Source: Wenzhouxiangella sp042310355
Lineage (GTDB): Bacteria; Pseudomonadota; Gammaproteobacteria; Xanthomonadales; Wenzhouxiangellaceae
NCBI RefSeq assembly: GCF_042310355.1
Contig: NZ_JBHJMR010000013.1
Coordinates: 1 to 64,000 of the forward strand
Reading direction: 5' to 3'
DNA length: 64,000 nucleotides
Shown in pieces: positions 1 to 8,269 of this stretch. The number at the start of each line of letters is the position of its first letter. The first letter of the stretch is position 1. A program made the translations under genes and the position numbers. Under the pieces are notes generated by a model. The model ran no database searches. It was given only the letters and a program-made list of their open reading frames with translations, and was not told the DNA's origin.

Positions 1-431
1 GCGTCAGGCCAAGGGCGGCTTCGAAAATCTGTGCGCTCATCACTCCGGCTCCAATCAGGGTCCCGAGGCGATGATACCCACTCAAAATTCAACAGAGGCC
101 TAAATACTCCCTTTTGCCGTCCGAATTCATCGCCAAGAGGAAGAAAGGTCATTGAGGAAAGACGACTCTGCTGTGTTGCAGCTGTTAACTGCTCAACGAG
201 CTGACGGGTGAAACTAGTTGGTTGAACAAGGTGGCTAATATTCTGAATCGCACAGGTAGAACGCACCCTCTCGTCGGCACACCCGGGATCCTCGCTATAT
301 CGATTCAAAGTCAATGCTCTGAGCTCATTCACTGAAAGACCGTGCAGGGTTGCCAACCTAATCAGAAATGAGTTAATAGACTCAACCTCTGAAGAGCCTA
401 TACCTAAAGGATGAAGCCGGAATAATTTCAT
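1..431 (-). CDS. tniQ: TniQ/TnsD-family transposition target-selection protein (N-terminal part, runs off the left edge)
   Basis: Reading the minus strand from the ATG at 431 gives an open frame of 143 codons with no stop before the window edge. It begins MKLFRLHPLGIGSSEVESIN and continues SFLIRLATLHGLSVNELRAL. The pattern of a short basic start followed by E-S-x-x-S-[FY]-L-x-R-L-A-x-x-H-G-L is the N-terminal signature of TniQ. TniQ/TnsD proteins bind the attachment site, or in CRISPR-associated elements the guide complex, and recruit TnsC. The ATG overlaps the tnsC stop as ATGA (428-431), so the two genes are translationally coupled. The C-terminal zinc-binding and target-recognition parts lie outside the window, so the target and any CRISPR association cannot be judged here. 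Confidence 0.85.
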   Translation of the reverse strand, partial: MKLFRLHPLGIGSSEVESINSFLIRLATLHGLSVNELRALTLNRYSEDPGCADERVRSTCAIQNISHLVQPTSFTRQLVEQLTAATQQSRLSSMTFLPLGDEFGRQKGVFRPLLNFEWVSSPRDPDWSRSDERTDFRSRPWPD

Positions 432-1498
432 TCGTCTATCATCTTTTTGTAGACGCGATTTCGTATTTCGAAAGGCTTACGTCCTCGCTTTGACTTTTCG
501 GACGCCTTAACCTTTTTCCAATCTACCGGACGCTTTTCCGGAGTCTTGTTAAGGAGTTCTGCGCCGAGTTCAATCTCTGCGGCTATTGCCTTGAGATCGC
601 CATCGTTTCGGCGCGCTATATCCATATGACGCCATGCCAGGGCGGTGTCCCCTTCTTTCTCCATCCTCGCGAGCGCGGAGCGCAGCCAGCGGCCTACGGC
701 CCCGACAACACCAAGACTGTAGGTGTAGATGTATTCTGCCCAATCACTTAGGGAAGTCACACCAGATTCGAACCTAACCCCTTGCGAATACCATTCGAGA
801 ACCTTTAGAAACTCAAAAGCATCCTCTTCCGTCACGCCATACGGTGTAAATTCAACTATCGATGATCGCCCGACCATGTGGTTGGAGCTACGCAGCATGC
901 GGACGATTGGGTACGCGCCTGCGAGTACCAGCGTAACCTCCGCACTGGCCGAAAAACTTTTAAACGAGTCCAAAATGGCGGTTCGAACGTGTGCAGATTT
1001 TCCGTGCCACTCGATATGCTGCGCTTCGTCTATGGCCAAAAAACGCGTACGGAGGTACCTTAGCGCATGCTCACATGCTGCCATCAGATCGGGGGTGTTC
1101 CTTCTATCAACTCGGTCTAAGTTAGCCTTACGAATCGAGGCGTTTTCCGCGGATGTTGAGTATGCTGGGTGCTCAAGCGCCCTTAAAAGATCCGCATAGA
1201 ATGCTTTCGAGGAGAAACGACCTTCCTGAGCTCGATTGAGCGCCAGAACATACACGAATGGGTTCTCACTCATTGGATCACCACCTGATGCGTCTAGGTA
1301 CTCTCTGGCTAATCGCTTTAAGAGTGATGTCTTGCCTGCCCTCGACGGACCGGTCAGAACAATGACCTCACCAACATCCGAGTAGGCCAGCTCCGTCTGC
1401 AGGGCGGACAGCGCATCGCGATATGTTTTATGGTGTAATTTCTTGGAAAGAATTTGATCTTTTTTAATCCTTGCCCAACTCGCAATTTCTTTTTCCAT
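428..1498 (-). CDS. tnsC: TnsC/TniB-like AAA+ transposition regulator
   Basis: This is a 356-aa AAA+ ATPase with Walker A GPSRAGKTS at about residues 50-58 and Walker B RFLAIDEAQH at about 152-161. An arginine-rich sensor/C-terminal region ends in a basic tail. The DEAQH form of Walker B and the size are typical of TnsC/TniB, which polymerises on target DNA and passes the target signal from TniQ/TnsD to the TnsB transposase. Its start codon overlaps the upstream tnsAB stop by one base (TAATG). An AGGA sequence 6 bases ahead serves as ribosome site. Its 3' end overlaps tniQ by four bases. The order tnsAB-tnsC-tniQ is the canonical Tn7-like core. Confidence 0.9.
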   Translation of the reverse strand: MEKEIASWARIKKDQILSKKLHHKTYRDALSALQTELAYSDVGEVIVLTGPSRAGKTSLLKRLAREYLDASGGDPMSENPFVYVLALNRAQEGRFSSKAFYADLLRALEHPAYSTSAENASIRKANLDRVDRRNTPDLMAACEHALRYLRTRFLAIDEAQHIEWHGKSAHVRTAILDSFKSFSASAEVTLVLAGAYPIVRMLRSSNHMVGRSSIVEFTPYGVTEEDAFEFLKVLEWYSQGVRFESGVTSLSDWAEYIYTYSLGVVGAVGRWLRSALARMEKEGDTALAWRHMDIARRNDGDLKAIAAEIELGAELLNKTPEKRPVDWKKVKASEKSKRGRKPFEIRNRVYKKMIDE

Positions 1499-3870
1499 TA
1501 GTCATCCTGTTCATCAAATTCCATTTCGGGCCTTTCCAATCCGGCGAATAGCCCGATCGACTCTGCTCTATCTCGCATAGTTGAGGATGTCCTCTTTACT
1601 GTGTGGCGTCTTTTTTCTTCAAGCCTTTCTTTCTCAACCTCAGCTAACGCAACCAGTTTTTCGTGTTGGTTCTCAGCAGCGAGCTCATCAAGGTGGGCCT
1701 TTGCTTCGGCACCCTCGAGGTGGTGCGCCGCCTCATCTAGTCGAACTGCATGCGACAAGCCCTCAAAACGCTCGAATCCTGGCGCCGTAGCACACTGCCA
1801 TCGGCCATCGACTAAGAAGCGGATCAGGTAGGGGTTTTCCGGGTCTTCTCGGACTTCTTTCTTACGTGGGCCAGTGACTAGATTGTCTGAAGTCGGCGTG
1901 TAGTGCTTCCCGAGCTTCTGGATACTCCCGCGATCTGACACGGTATAGTCATCGCAGTCAACGGAGGTCGCAACCTGAAACCGGCTATCAACATCGACCG
2001 GAATTCCACTCATGGGGAATCGTTCGAGAAGCCTGTTGAACAGCAGCCCTCTGCTAAGGCGAGACCCTGGCGCGAGTTTCTCGTTGTAGGCAGCCTTGGC
2101 TTCTTCGAATTTGGGATACAGCGTTAATAGGTTGTCTACCACTTTGTCGTATGGCTGAAACTTTCTGGAAAGCGAGCGCTCTTTCCATTGAATGCACTGA
2201 GCAGGATAATCAGCGATGAATGACGAATTTACGCTCGCAAACACGCCCTCTTGTATGCCATTCCACCGGCTGTTTCCACTTGGGCTGACCGTGTAGGTAA
2301 ATTCGTATTCGGCAGCCAGCTGCCTGGTAAACACAGAGTTCATGTCCTTGCCGCCATCTGTATGTAGCGACTCAAATATCCTGCCGTAACGCCTTGCCAA
2401 CTCGCGAAACACCAGCGCAAATACCCGCCTTGATGGCTGCTTGAGCGTCAAGAGAAAAAAGAGCATCACTCGCGTTGCCTCGTCGGTGACAATAGTTAGC
2501 CATGGTCGAAGGACTAAAGCGCCAAGTGAAGACGTAGCGACACGAACAAAGCCGTCCATTTGGGTATGATCCATCGTCACGCGTTCAAAAGGCCGTTGTG
2601 CTTGGGCGTGTCTCTTTATGGCCGGGGTGGACGCCCTTGCCTGATTCGCGGCTCGACGACCACCGGCCTTTCGGGCCATCGTGACGGGATCCAGACCCTT
2701 GAAGCGCTCACTGAAAGTCTTCTTCGATACTGGCGGGCTATCCGGATGAGCTTTTCTTGCTCGGCTTTTGTACTCCCGGAATGCCTCATTCCGGCTGTTA
2801 AAGCTCTCATTCGGTATGTTGTGTACGAATTCCGTAAGCAGTTCCTGCACTTCCGGCGCGATCTTGGGTTTTCGGTTTCCCCTAAGATGAAACTGGGGCA
2901 TAAGAACCGAAGATCTGGCTGAACCTGGGCGGGCAGAGGCTAATCTCTTTCGATATCTGCGAGCAGTTCGGCCCGTGCCGTGTTCGGCCCCTTCCTTCGA
3001 TGCGTAATGCTCGACCGCCTTTCTATTGCCAAATTCAGCAATGTCAACGCTCTCAAAAGTTTGCTTGTTGCGTGCGTGGAGCTCACTCGCTGCGGATTCG
3101 AGCAGTTCCTCATTTTCCGCAACGATGGCGCAATCATCAACTAAAGATTGGCGTTGTAAATCGGCGGAAACTGCACCTTGGTCGATCAGCCAGAGGGCGG
3201 CATGGAAGTGACTATCTCCAAGAGATTCGCGAATGTAGCCGAGCGTTAGAAATGTTTCTTTTGACAGTCGGTCCGTGATCGTTTTGACGGCATCCAAATC
3301 GGGCTCGGTCATGGTGCAGCGAACTCGGTGCAACAGTGTGTGGTTTCTAGCTTCCAAGCGGGAGATTTCTTCGGCTAAGCCAACCTTATAGTCCAATCCA
3401 ATTTTGGAGAAGTACGCTCGCGCCGGGAGGAAAGTGAAACAGTCTCCTTCTTGTACCCAGTCTTTGGGATTGCTTTCGACAAGCTGCTGGGCATCCTTTG
3501 CGGTCTTGACTTCTATTATCTGGACGATATCGGTGAGCAGAACCAGGAGATCAGGAGTGTAGTCTCGGTACTGTGGCCGACCGAGCTTATCGTGCCTGTA
3601 GATATGGATTGGGAGAGGCTGAGAATGGTACTCAAGAACATTTTTGCTCTGGTGCTCCAGCCTCCTGATCCAGGCTAATTCTTCTCTCGACTCAAAACAC
3701 CGCGTTGCTTGATTGATCTCAGAGAATGCATGTCCCGTGACGGACTGCTCTGCACCTCGGCCGATTTGGCGTGTGGGGGCTTCTTTGCGGCTTTGGATCA
3801 CATACTGGCGGCCCTCATCCGGGATGCTCAGGTCAGCCAAATAAGGCTCAAATTCGTCGTCGGATAACAT
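1498..3870 (-). CDS. tnsAB: TnsA-TnsB fusion transposase of a Tn7-like element
   Basis: This 790-aa protein joins two nucleases. The N-terminal segment (about residues 55-185) looks like the TnsA endonuclease: an E-rich helix FESREEL (59-65), then YTPDLLV with D107, then IIEVK with E120 and K122, which is the restriction-enzyme-like E/D/(E/Q)xK core that cuts the 5' strand. The rest is TnsB-like: helical DNA-binding domains, then an RNase-H DDE core with D434 (TMDHTQMDG), D505 (SLHTDGGKDM) and E541 (NGIQEGVF). The TnsC-binding tail follows, rich in charged residues. I chose the ATG at 3870 because GGAGG lies 5 bases ahead of it; an in-frame ATG at 3882 has no clear ribosome site. Fused TnsAB proteins are known in some Tn7-like lineages, including certain CRISPR-associated ones, but most Tn7 relatives keep the two genes separate. 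Confidence 0.88.
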   Translation of the reverse strand: MLSDDEFEPYLADLSIPDEGRQYVIQSRKEAPTRQIGRGAEQSVTGHAFSEINQATRCFESREELAWIRRLEHQSKNVLEYHSQPLPIHIYRHDKLGRPQYRDYTPDLLVLLTDIVQIIEVKTAKDAQQLVESNPKDWVQEGDCFTFLPARAYFSKIGLDYKVGLAEEISRLEARNHTLLHRVRCTMTEPDLDAVKTITDRLSKETFLTLGYIRESLGDSHFHAALWLIDQGAVSADLQRQSLVDDCAIVAENEELLESAASELHARNKQTFESVDIAEFGNRKAVEHYASKEGAEHGTGRTARRYRKRLASARPGSARSSVLMPQFHLRGNRKPKIAPEVQELLTEFVHNIPNESFNSRNEAFREYKSRARKAHPDSPPVSKKTFSERFKGLDPVTMARKAGGRRAANQARASTPAIKRHAQAQRPFERVTMDHTQMDGFVRVATSSLGALVLRPWLTIVTDEATRVMLFFLLTLKQPSRRVFALVFRELARRYGRIFESLHTDGGKDMNSVFTRQLAAEYEFTYTVSPSGNSRWNGIQEGVFASVNSSFIADYPAQCIQWKERSLSRKFQPYDKVVDNLLTLYPKFEEAKAAYNEKLAPGSRLSRGLLFNRLLERFPMSGIPVDVDSRFQVATSVDCDDYTVSDRGSIQKLGKHYTPTSDNLVTGPRKKEVREDPENPYLIRFLVDGRWQCATAPGFERFEGLSHAVRLDEAAHHLEGAEAKAHLDELAAENQHEKLVALAEVEKERLEEKRRHTVKRTSSTMRDRAESIGLFAGLERPEMEFDEQDD

Positions 3871-3991
3871 TGGTCCCTCCATGTCTCGGGCATGACTCGC
3901 CCGTCTCCGGCCGTCTGGACTGTTGACGGGCCAGGTTAGGTGTGGATAATGGAGGGTGCCGGAGAACCCTAAACTACGGCACCATCCTCAG

Positions 3992-4016
3992 AGCCCCGGG
4001 CTGCAACCCGGGGCTT
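3992..4016. terminator. Strong GC hairpin between tnsAB and the HTH gene
   Basis: AGCCCCGGG (3992-4000) pairs perfectly with CCCGGGGCT (4007-4015) around a 6-base loop. A T-rich stretch follows on the plus strand (TTGTCGTTTT), so it would terminate plus-strand transcription. On the minus strand no U-tract follows, so it is a weak terminator for the HTH gene at best. A second inverted pair, GGAGGGTGCC near 3951 with GCACCATCCTC near 3980, lies just beside it, making this 70-base spacer highly structured. Confidence 0.4.
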
Positions 4017-4034
4017 TGTCGTTTTCGCGTCAGT

Positions 4035-4295
4035 CTATTTCCCGACCATTACCTCCTCTCCTCTCTGCTCCAGGGAGAGACGCTGTTCTATGGCGTCAGC
4101 CACCTCCCGCGTCTTTGCAAGCAATGTTCGCCTACCAGGAAACCGCCCAAGTGGGACGGGTAGATTCCCCGCGGCGTGTGCCTGACGGACCGCGCCAGCC
4201 GAGGGGTATTTCAGAACGCGCGCCAGCTCATCAACCGTCAGCACAGGCCCGTAGGTCCTGAATAGGTCCAAGTAGGTTTCTGTGTCGCTGGCCAT
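4035..4295 (-). CDS. Small HTH/excisionase-like DNA-binding protein
   Basis: This is an 86-aa protein. Residues 17-45 (LTVDELARVLKYPSAGAVRQ and onward) read as a helix-turn-helix of the MerR/excisionase kind: an EL-A-LK helix, a turn, and a recognition helix ending in a proline. A basic wing RFPGRRTL follows, then a C-terminal helix. It sits upstream of tnsAB on the same strand, 164 bases away, and downstream (in minus-strand reading) of the repeat-bearing segment at 4381-4606. Small regulators in this position are known to control expression of transposition genes in several Tn7-like elements, so that role is plausible here, but it is inference. I do not recognise a specific family. Confidence 0.55.
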   Translation of the reverse strand: MASDTETYLDLFRTYGPVLTVDELARVLKYPSAGAVRQAHAAGNLPVPLGRFPGRRTLLAKTREVADAIEQRLSLEQRGEEVMVGK

Positions 4296-4380
4296 CTCTC
4301 GCTGCGTCTGATTGCTCCTAGTTAGTGCCCGAGCTTACAACAATCCGGCAGCTCTGTACAGCCGAAGAATTTGCCATTTT

Positions 4381-4606
4381 TGTCAATACAATCATGAAAT
4401 TGGGATACAAATTTTCGTGAGCTTACGGACACTTCTGAGTGGGGGTCGGGGCTAGCGCGCACCCTTCTGATACTTCCTGAGTTTTATAGGATTGGTTAGG
4501 AATCTTACCGAGGAGTTATGTGCCTCGATAATTTACTGGAGGACCTCCAGGGTGCCCGGAAACTGGCAGTTTGTGGCTGTTCAGACCGAGAATCGGATAC
4601 AAATTT
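4381..4606. repeat. Candidate transposon-end repeats in a 449-base gene-free gap (4296-4744)
   Basis: The 12-mer GGATACAAATTT occurs at 4403-4414 and again at 4595-4606, and a related AATACAA lies at 4385-4391. A looser pair TGTTCAGACCGAGAAT (near 4578) and TGTACAGCCGAAGAAT (near 4356) also recurs. Repeated short sites upstream of tnsA(B) are what the TnsB-binding right end of a Tn7-like element looks like, and the gap is otherwise free of genes. The stretch TGTCAATACAATCATGAAAT (4381-4400) resembles, from memory, the TGT-GATACAA-type termini of Tn6677-like elements. The orientation is ambiguous because GTTGTATC/GATACAAC is nearly palindromic. The exact end and target duplication cannot be fixed from this window. 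Confidence 0.35.
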
Positions 4607-4744
4607 ACGGCTTCAGGGAAGGTGCCTACACCGAGGGACGGTGCGGGAGCCCCGCGCGGACTCCACCGCCCGCCGTACATTTCGGCGCCTTGGTCAGACA
4701 GGGGATCGGGTCATTTCTCTGGTCTACGCGTTAGGCCCGCACAA

Positions 4745-5200
4745 TCAGGCGACCACGCCGTGGGCGATCCGACCGAGGAGCTCCTCGACTTCGCGGGCAC
4801 CGGTTTCCGTAATCGCGAATTCCGCCGGCGAAACTCCGCCGAGACTCCGGTTGGGCGCACTCATCCATTCGCTACCGTCACGTTTGCTGCCGAGGACGTC
4901 CTCGGCCATTCCGTACAAGCCCACAAGCCGGACAAACCGGTCTGATTCGTCAGCGGTGAAGCGGCCGCCGCGTTTGCGCCGCTGAAAGGTGCTGGGGGAG
5001 ATATGGAGCGTTCTTTGCAACAGGGGCTCAGGAATGTGGTACTCCGCGGCCAGCCGGATCACCTTGCCGGAGAGAAAGCCGCGGCTGATCATCTGGACCA
5101 TCTCGGTGATCGAGTGGCCGCCGCCAAGGGCATCAAAGGCGTAGAACCGGAAATCCCGGGCGGAAATGGCGAGCTGTTCGTGTTCGGTTTGACCAGCCAT
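4745..5200 (-). CDS. Xre/MbcA/ParS-type antitoxin (no RES toxin beside it)
   Basis: This 151-aa protein has an N-terminal Xre-like segment (EPLLQRTLHISPSTFQRRK, about residues 60-79) and a C-terminal toxin-binding segment, GVSPAEFAITETGAREVEEL followed by LGRIAHG. The latter is the hallmark of antitoxins that pair with RES-domain NAD-degrading toxins. I chose the ATG at 5200 because GGAGG precedes it; a GTG at 5215 is also in frame. A RES toxin gene normally follows directly, but no such reading frame exists in 4296-4744. The gene is therefore an orphan antitoxin or a partner whose toxin was lost. A second antitoxin of the same superfamily lies 178 bases upstream. Confidence 0.75.
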   Translation of the reverse strand: MAGQTEHEQLAISARDFRFYAFDALGGGHSITEMVQMISRGFLSGKVIRLAAEYHIPEPLLQRTLHISPSTFQRRKRGGRFTADESDRFVRLVGLYGMAEDVLGSKRDGSEWMSAPNRSLGGVSPAEFAITETGAREVEELLGRIAHGVVA

Positions 5201-5377
5201 GACACAGCCCTCCACCAGATAGTCATTTGACCATCTTCAATGGCCAGATCCTAAAACAGCTGCCCTCACCCGTGCAAACGCGCCCCTGCAGGCGCATCTT
5301 GGGATGTGCTCCTGCCGCTGTGGGCTACTACGACAAGCCTGGCTAGCAGCTCTGCTCAAAACTCCAGACCAGCGGCG

Positions 5378-5746
5378 TTAGGCGTACCCTCCAGCGGTCA
5401 CCCGATCCAGATACCCCTCCACCGCAGATTCTCGCCCCATTTTCAGCATGTCCTCGGCAGTCATGAGCCCAAAACTGGGCAATGACTGCGACCGAAACCA
5501 GGCGAAAGCTATTCTCGGGTGGCCGGTCCACGGCGCTACGCGCTCCAGGATATACACCAGGGCCAGCAATCGACGCTGAGCTACCTCAGAGCGCCGCTGC
5601 GGGTCGTCTGGGCCGTCTTCGGGGGATAGGCCGACAGAGGCCACCAGTTCGGCCTTGGTGGCGAGCAGAATCCCAGCCAGCGCATCAACGTCGACCGTTC
5701 CGTCAGATCGTATGATCCGGTTCGTCCAACCCGAAGGATTGCTCAT
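5378..5746 (-). CDS. Second MbcA/ParS-type antitoxin-like protein
   Basis: This 122-aa protein has VDVDALAGILLATKAELVAS at its N-terminus, resembling the degenerate Xre helix pair. A long central helix follows, then HPRIAFAWFRSQSLPSFGLM with TAEDMLKMGRESAVEGYLDR, which is the DUF2384/MbcA toxin-binding pattern. It differs in sequence from the neighbour at 4745-5200, so this is not a recent duplication. No RES toxin follows it; the next 178 bases hold no gene. The stop codon lies inside a GCCTAAC box (5377-5383) that resembles an integron attC end, but I could not find the matching partner box. Antitoxin function is inferred from domain pattern only. Confidence 0.65.
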   Translation of the reverse strand: MSNPSGWTNRIIRSDGTVDVDALAGILLATKAELVASVGLSPEDGPDDPQRRSEVAQRRLLALVYILERVAPWTGHPRIAFAWFRSQSLPSFGLMTAEDMLKMGRESAVEGYLDRVTAGGYA

Positions 5747-5953
5747 GGCAGGCCCAGCCTAGCTCCTAATTTGCACCTCCCGGAAAGTATACTCCACCAC
5801 GTAGCGAGTACATTCTGTCCCGGGCCAACGAGGGCCAAAACTCCAAAACAGCCACAGCACAATGAGCTTGGCGGCGCCCAACCGCAAGGCGGACCACGCC
5901 CAGCCAATTCACAACATGCGCGCCCTAACGGGGCTCAGCGACTGCAAAATCCA

Positions 5954-8269
5954 TCACAGACCCGAATCGAAGTCCACCAAAGACCTACTCGTCGTAATAT
6001 TTCTGATAGCCTCGCGCGTCCCGGGAGCCTCGCGAATTATCTCTGGACTCTCTTCATCATGGTATGAAACAAATCGAACGTGCTGTGATTCGCAACGGTT
6101 GAAGAAGTAGCAAGAGCTCGGAGACTGTGATTTCGCCATCCGGAAAAAGGGAAGAAGCTTTAATCCAACTGCCTCTGAATTACCTAGCAGGTATAGGGAG
6201 TCAACATCCATTGGACTGGTAGTTGAGCGCTCAACTCGCTCAAAACTACTTCTTGTTCCCATTAGCTTGGGCATTTTATAGTGATGTTGACCATCTCGGA
6301 AGCTTGAAGAGCCCGGCTGAACCAAGTCGACTGATCTCCACGCCAATCCAAAAACCTCACGGACATCTTGTAGAAGATCAAGAAACTTTTTCTCAAGACC
6401 CGTCGCAACACTCTCACCCATTGCGCCGCCGTGACCGAGGAATTGGTTACGTAAGCCGCTAGCCTCGTCAAATATCTTAGCAAGCCTAGATTCAGAAATT
6501 GCACGCAGAAATCTTTCGCTGTGAATACAATAGATCTCAAATGCTAGGGACTTCAATTCATTATCATCAAGCATCCTTCTCAGTTCTTTTGCTAAAGTAG
6601 CGTGAACTGTTTTCCACGTTCCAAACGTCGCCCTTTGTAAAGATGTATTTGCTCGTTTTAGCCCTGAAATGAGGTTTGGCTGAACATGTGCCCACTGATG
6701 ATCGTCAGATGTAAAGGCGCTGAGGTGGACTGTCGACAGGAAGGCAGAAAGAGCTTCGAAAAAGTCCTTCAATATTGGGAGCCGAACAACTGCCTTTGCC
6801 TCAGCTGTTCGATGTCGCCATAGAATACTAGCAAGTGGGTAAGGAAGTGTTTCTAACCAAAAACTGTCCTTGTCATCTCGATTTATAAACTCAAGCCGAT
6901 TCTCCAATTCATCTGCGGAGGTCTGGCCCTCCCAAATTAACTCACGAGTCTCTGAAACTTCGGACTCAAGCCTCTCAAGTCGACGTTCGACATCAGTAAT
7001 TTGACCCTGTGCTTCCAAGTTTGGCAAGTAAAACGTCGCCAGCATCAAACGGGTTGGCATTAGTAGTCCAGTATCGGACCTGGCCGCACTCGCCTGCATG
7101 GTCAATTGCCCAAGCTCAGACTTTATATAGCTCCTGAAGAATGCTGGATCGACTACAGCCCCATTCAACTTGAAGCGAAACGAGGGGCGATTGCTCGGCG
7201 GCGTATTGCCCTCAATGCGTACTGTTCCCGTAATATCAATAATTGCTTCATTCGGACCTACTTCACTCAAGTCATCGTCTTTAGGATCAAACCGCTCAGG
7301 CTTTCCTGCGAAGACTTGATCGGCAGGTAAAGGAGAAAACATTCCTTTTCGAAATTGGCTACGCAGTTTATACGCAGCCTCAATCGCCGGATAGCCAAGA
7401 AATTTCTCACATTCGGAAATACAACCCAGACTTGGATGGCCACTTTGAGAACGGCGATACCAATTTTTCAGTACGGTAGCGATCTGCTCATCAGTCTCTG
7501 GAAGCTTTGCCGTAAAAATTGGTTGCTGATATCCCACCTCTATTAACAGCAAATGAGCGGATACTAGAGTACCTGGAATCAGGCCACTCGGAACATATAT
7601 TGCTCCTGCGACGCAACAGTTGAGCTTATTTAAAGTTTGGCGAAATTTGGAGCTTGTCGCGAGCCTGTTTTCAACAGTAACAATGGCAAGACCGCCTTTG
7701 CTAAGTTTTTCACAGCATGAATAAACAAATGCCTCTGATAGTCCTCTCGGAGCTCTTTCTGGGAAAAGCTCTTTTTGTCCATCAGAAAGTCTTGCGGCAA
7801 GCGGGAGGTCAGCAACTATTAAATCATAGCTGCTACCAAGCTGGTTGCGGATCTCTAAAAAGTCAGCGCGCCTTACTGAAGCCTCTTGACCTAGCATGAC
7901 TTCTGCAATTCGATGGATCTCGGTATCTTTCTCAACCGCATCAACGGTAGACGGGGAGGTCGCGTCAACTATCGCACGGAGCATTGATCCAGACCCACAA
8001 GCCGGATCTAATATGGCGCTCGGCTCTTCTTGTTCTGCAAGGGCAGCAACAAACTTTGCTAGAGGCAAGCTTGAAAAGTGCTGGTTCCTGGGATCTGATC
8101 CACCAAACATACGCAGGAGCTTAGAAACAAGCTCCGGGGATAATTCGTCAGGAATGTCCCCCTTCACCAGGGGATCAAGCAAGGCGATCACCGCTGAACG
8201 ACCGGTTTCCTTCTCAACAAACTTAGAACCCCGGCGCTCGATGTTAATTCCGATATCTTTTCTCATCAT
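5954..8269 (-). CDS. DNA-methyltransferase-like / specificity-like / HEPN fusion protein, candidate abortive-infection effector
   Basis: This is a 771-aa protein. Residues about 60-300 form an N6-adenine methylase fold with an intact SAM motif, LDPACGSGSML (87-97). The catalytic motif expected as NPP[YF] reads ADLPLA (153-158), with the first proline and the aromatic residue missing. Residues about 310-430 resemble the target-recognition half of a type I S subunit, ending in the FYLPNLEAQGQI pattern, and a coiled coil follows (about 425-465). The C-terminal helical part contains GLRNQFLGHGG, a textbook HEPN RNxxxxH nuclease motif (R607, H613), followed by an unassigned domain. The TTG at 8272 is also in frame, but the ATG at 8269 is preceded by TAGGA. 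A reasonable reading is a DNA-sensing module with a dead methylase that controls an RNase; this is inference. Confidence 0.7.
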   Translation of the reverse strand: MMRKDIGINIERRGSKFVEKETGRSAVIALLDPLVKGDIPDELSPELVSKLLRMFGGSDPRNQHFSSLPLAKFVAALAEQEEPSAILDPACGSGSMLRAIVDATSPSTVDAVEKDTEIHRIAEVMLGQEASVRRADFLEIRNQLGSSYDLIVADLPLAARLSDGQKELFPERAPRGLSEAFVYSCCEKLSKGGLAIVTVENRLATSSKFRQTLNKLNCCVAGAIYVPSGLIPGTLVSAHLLLIEVGYQQPIFTAKLPETDEQIATVLKNWYRRSQSGHPSLGCISECEKFLGYPAIEAAYKLRSQFRKGMFSPLPADQVFAGKPERFDPKDDDLSEVGPNEAIIDITGTVRIEGNTPPSNRPSFRFKLNGAVVDPAFFRSYIKSELGQLTMQASAARSDTGLLMPTRLMLATFYLPNLEAQGQITDVERRLERLESEVSETRELIWEGQTSADELENRLEFINRDDKDSFWLETLPYPLASILWRHRTAEAKAVVRLPILKDFFEALSAFLSTVHLSAFTSDDHQWAHVQPNLISGLKRANTSLQRATFGTWKTVHATLAKELRRMLDDNELKSLAFEIYCIHSERFLRAISESRLAKIFDEASGLRNQFLGHGGAMGESVATGLEKKFLDLLQDVREVFGLAWRSVDLVQPGSSSFRDGQHHYKMPKLMGTRSSFERVERSTTSPMDVDSLYLLGNSEAVGLKLLPFFRMAKSQSPSSCYFFNRCESQHVRFVSYHDEESPEIIREAPGTREAIRNITTSRSLVDFDSGL

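Noticed and set aside
4731..5383. GTTAGGC boxes just after the stop codons of both antitoxin genes (4731-4737 and 5377-5383), resembling integron attC R boxes
   Set aside because: The box at 5377 even contains the stop codon, as in the real cassette, but no matching partner box (GTTRRRY or RYYYAAC on the right strand) with complementary arms is found within 150 bases of either. Without the second half the site cannot be called.
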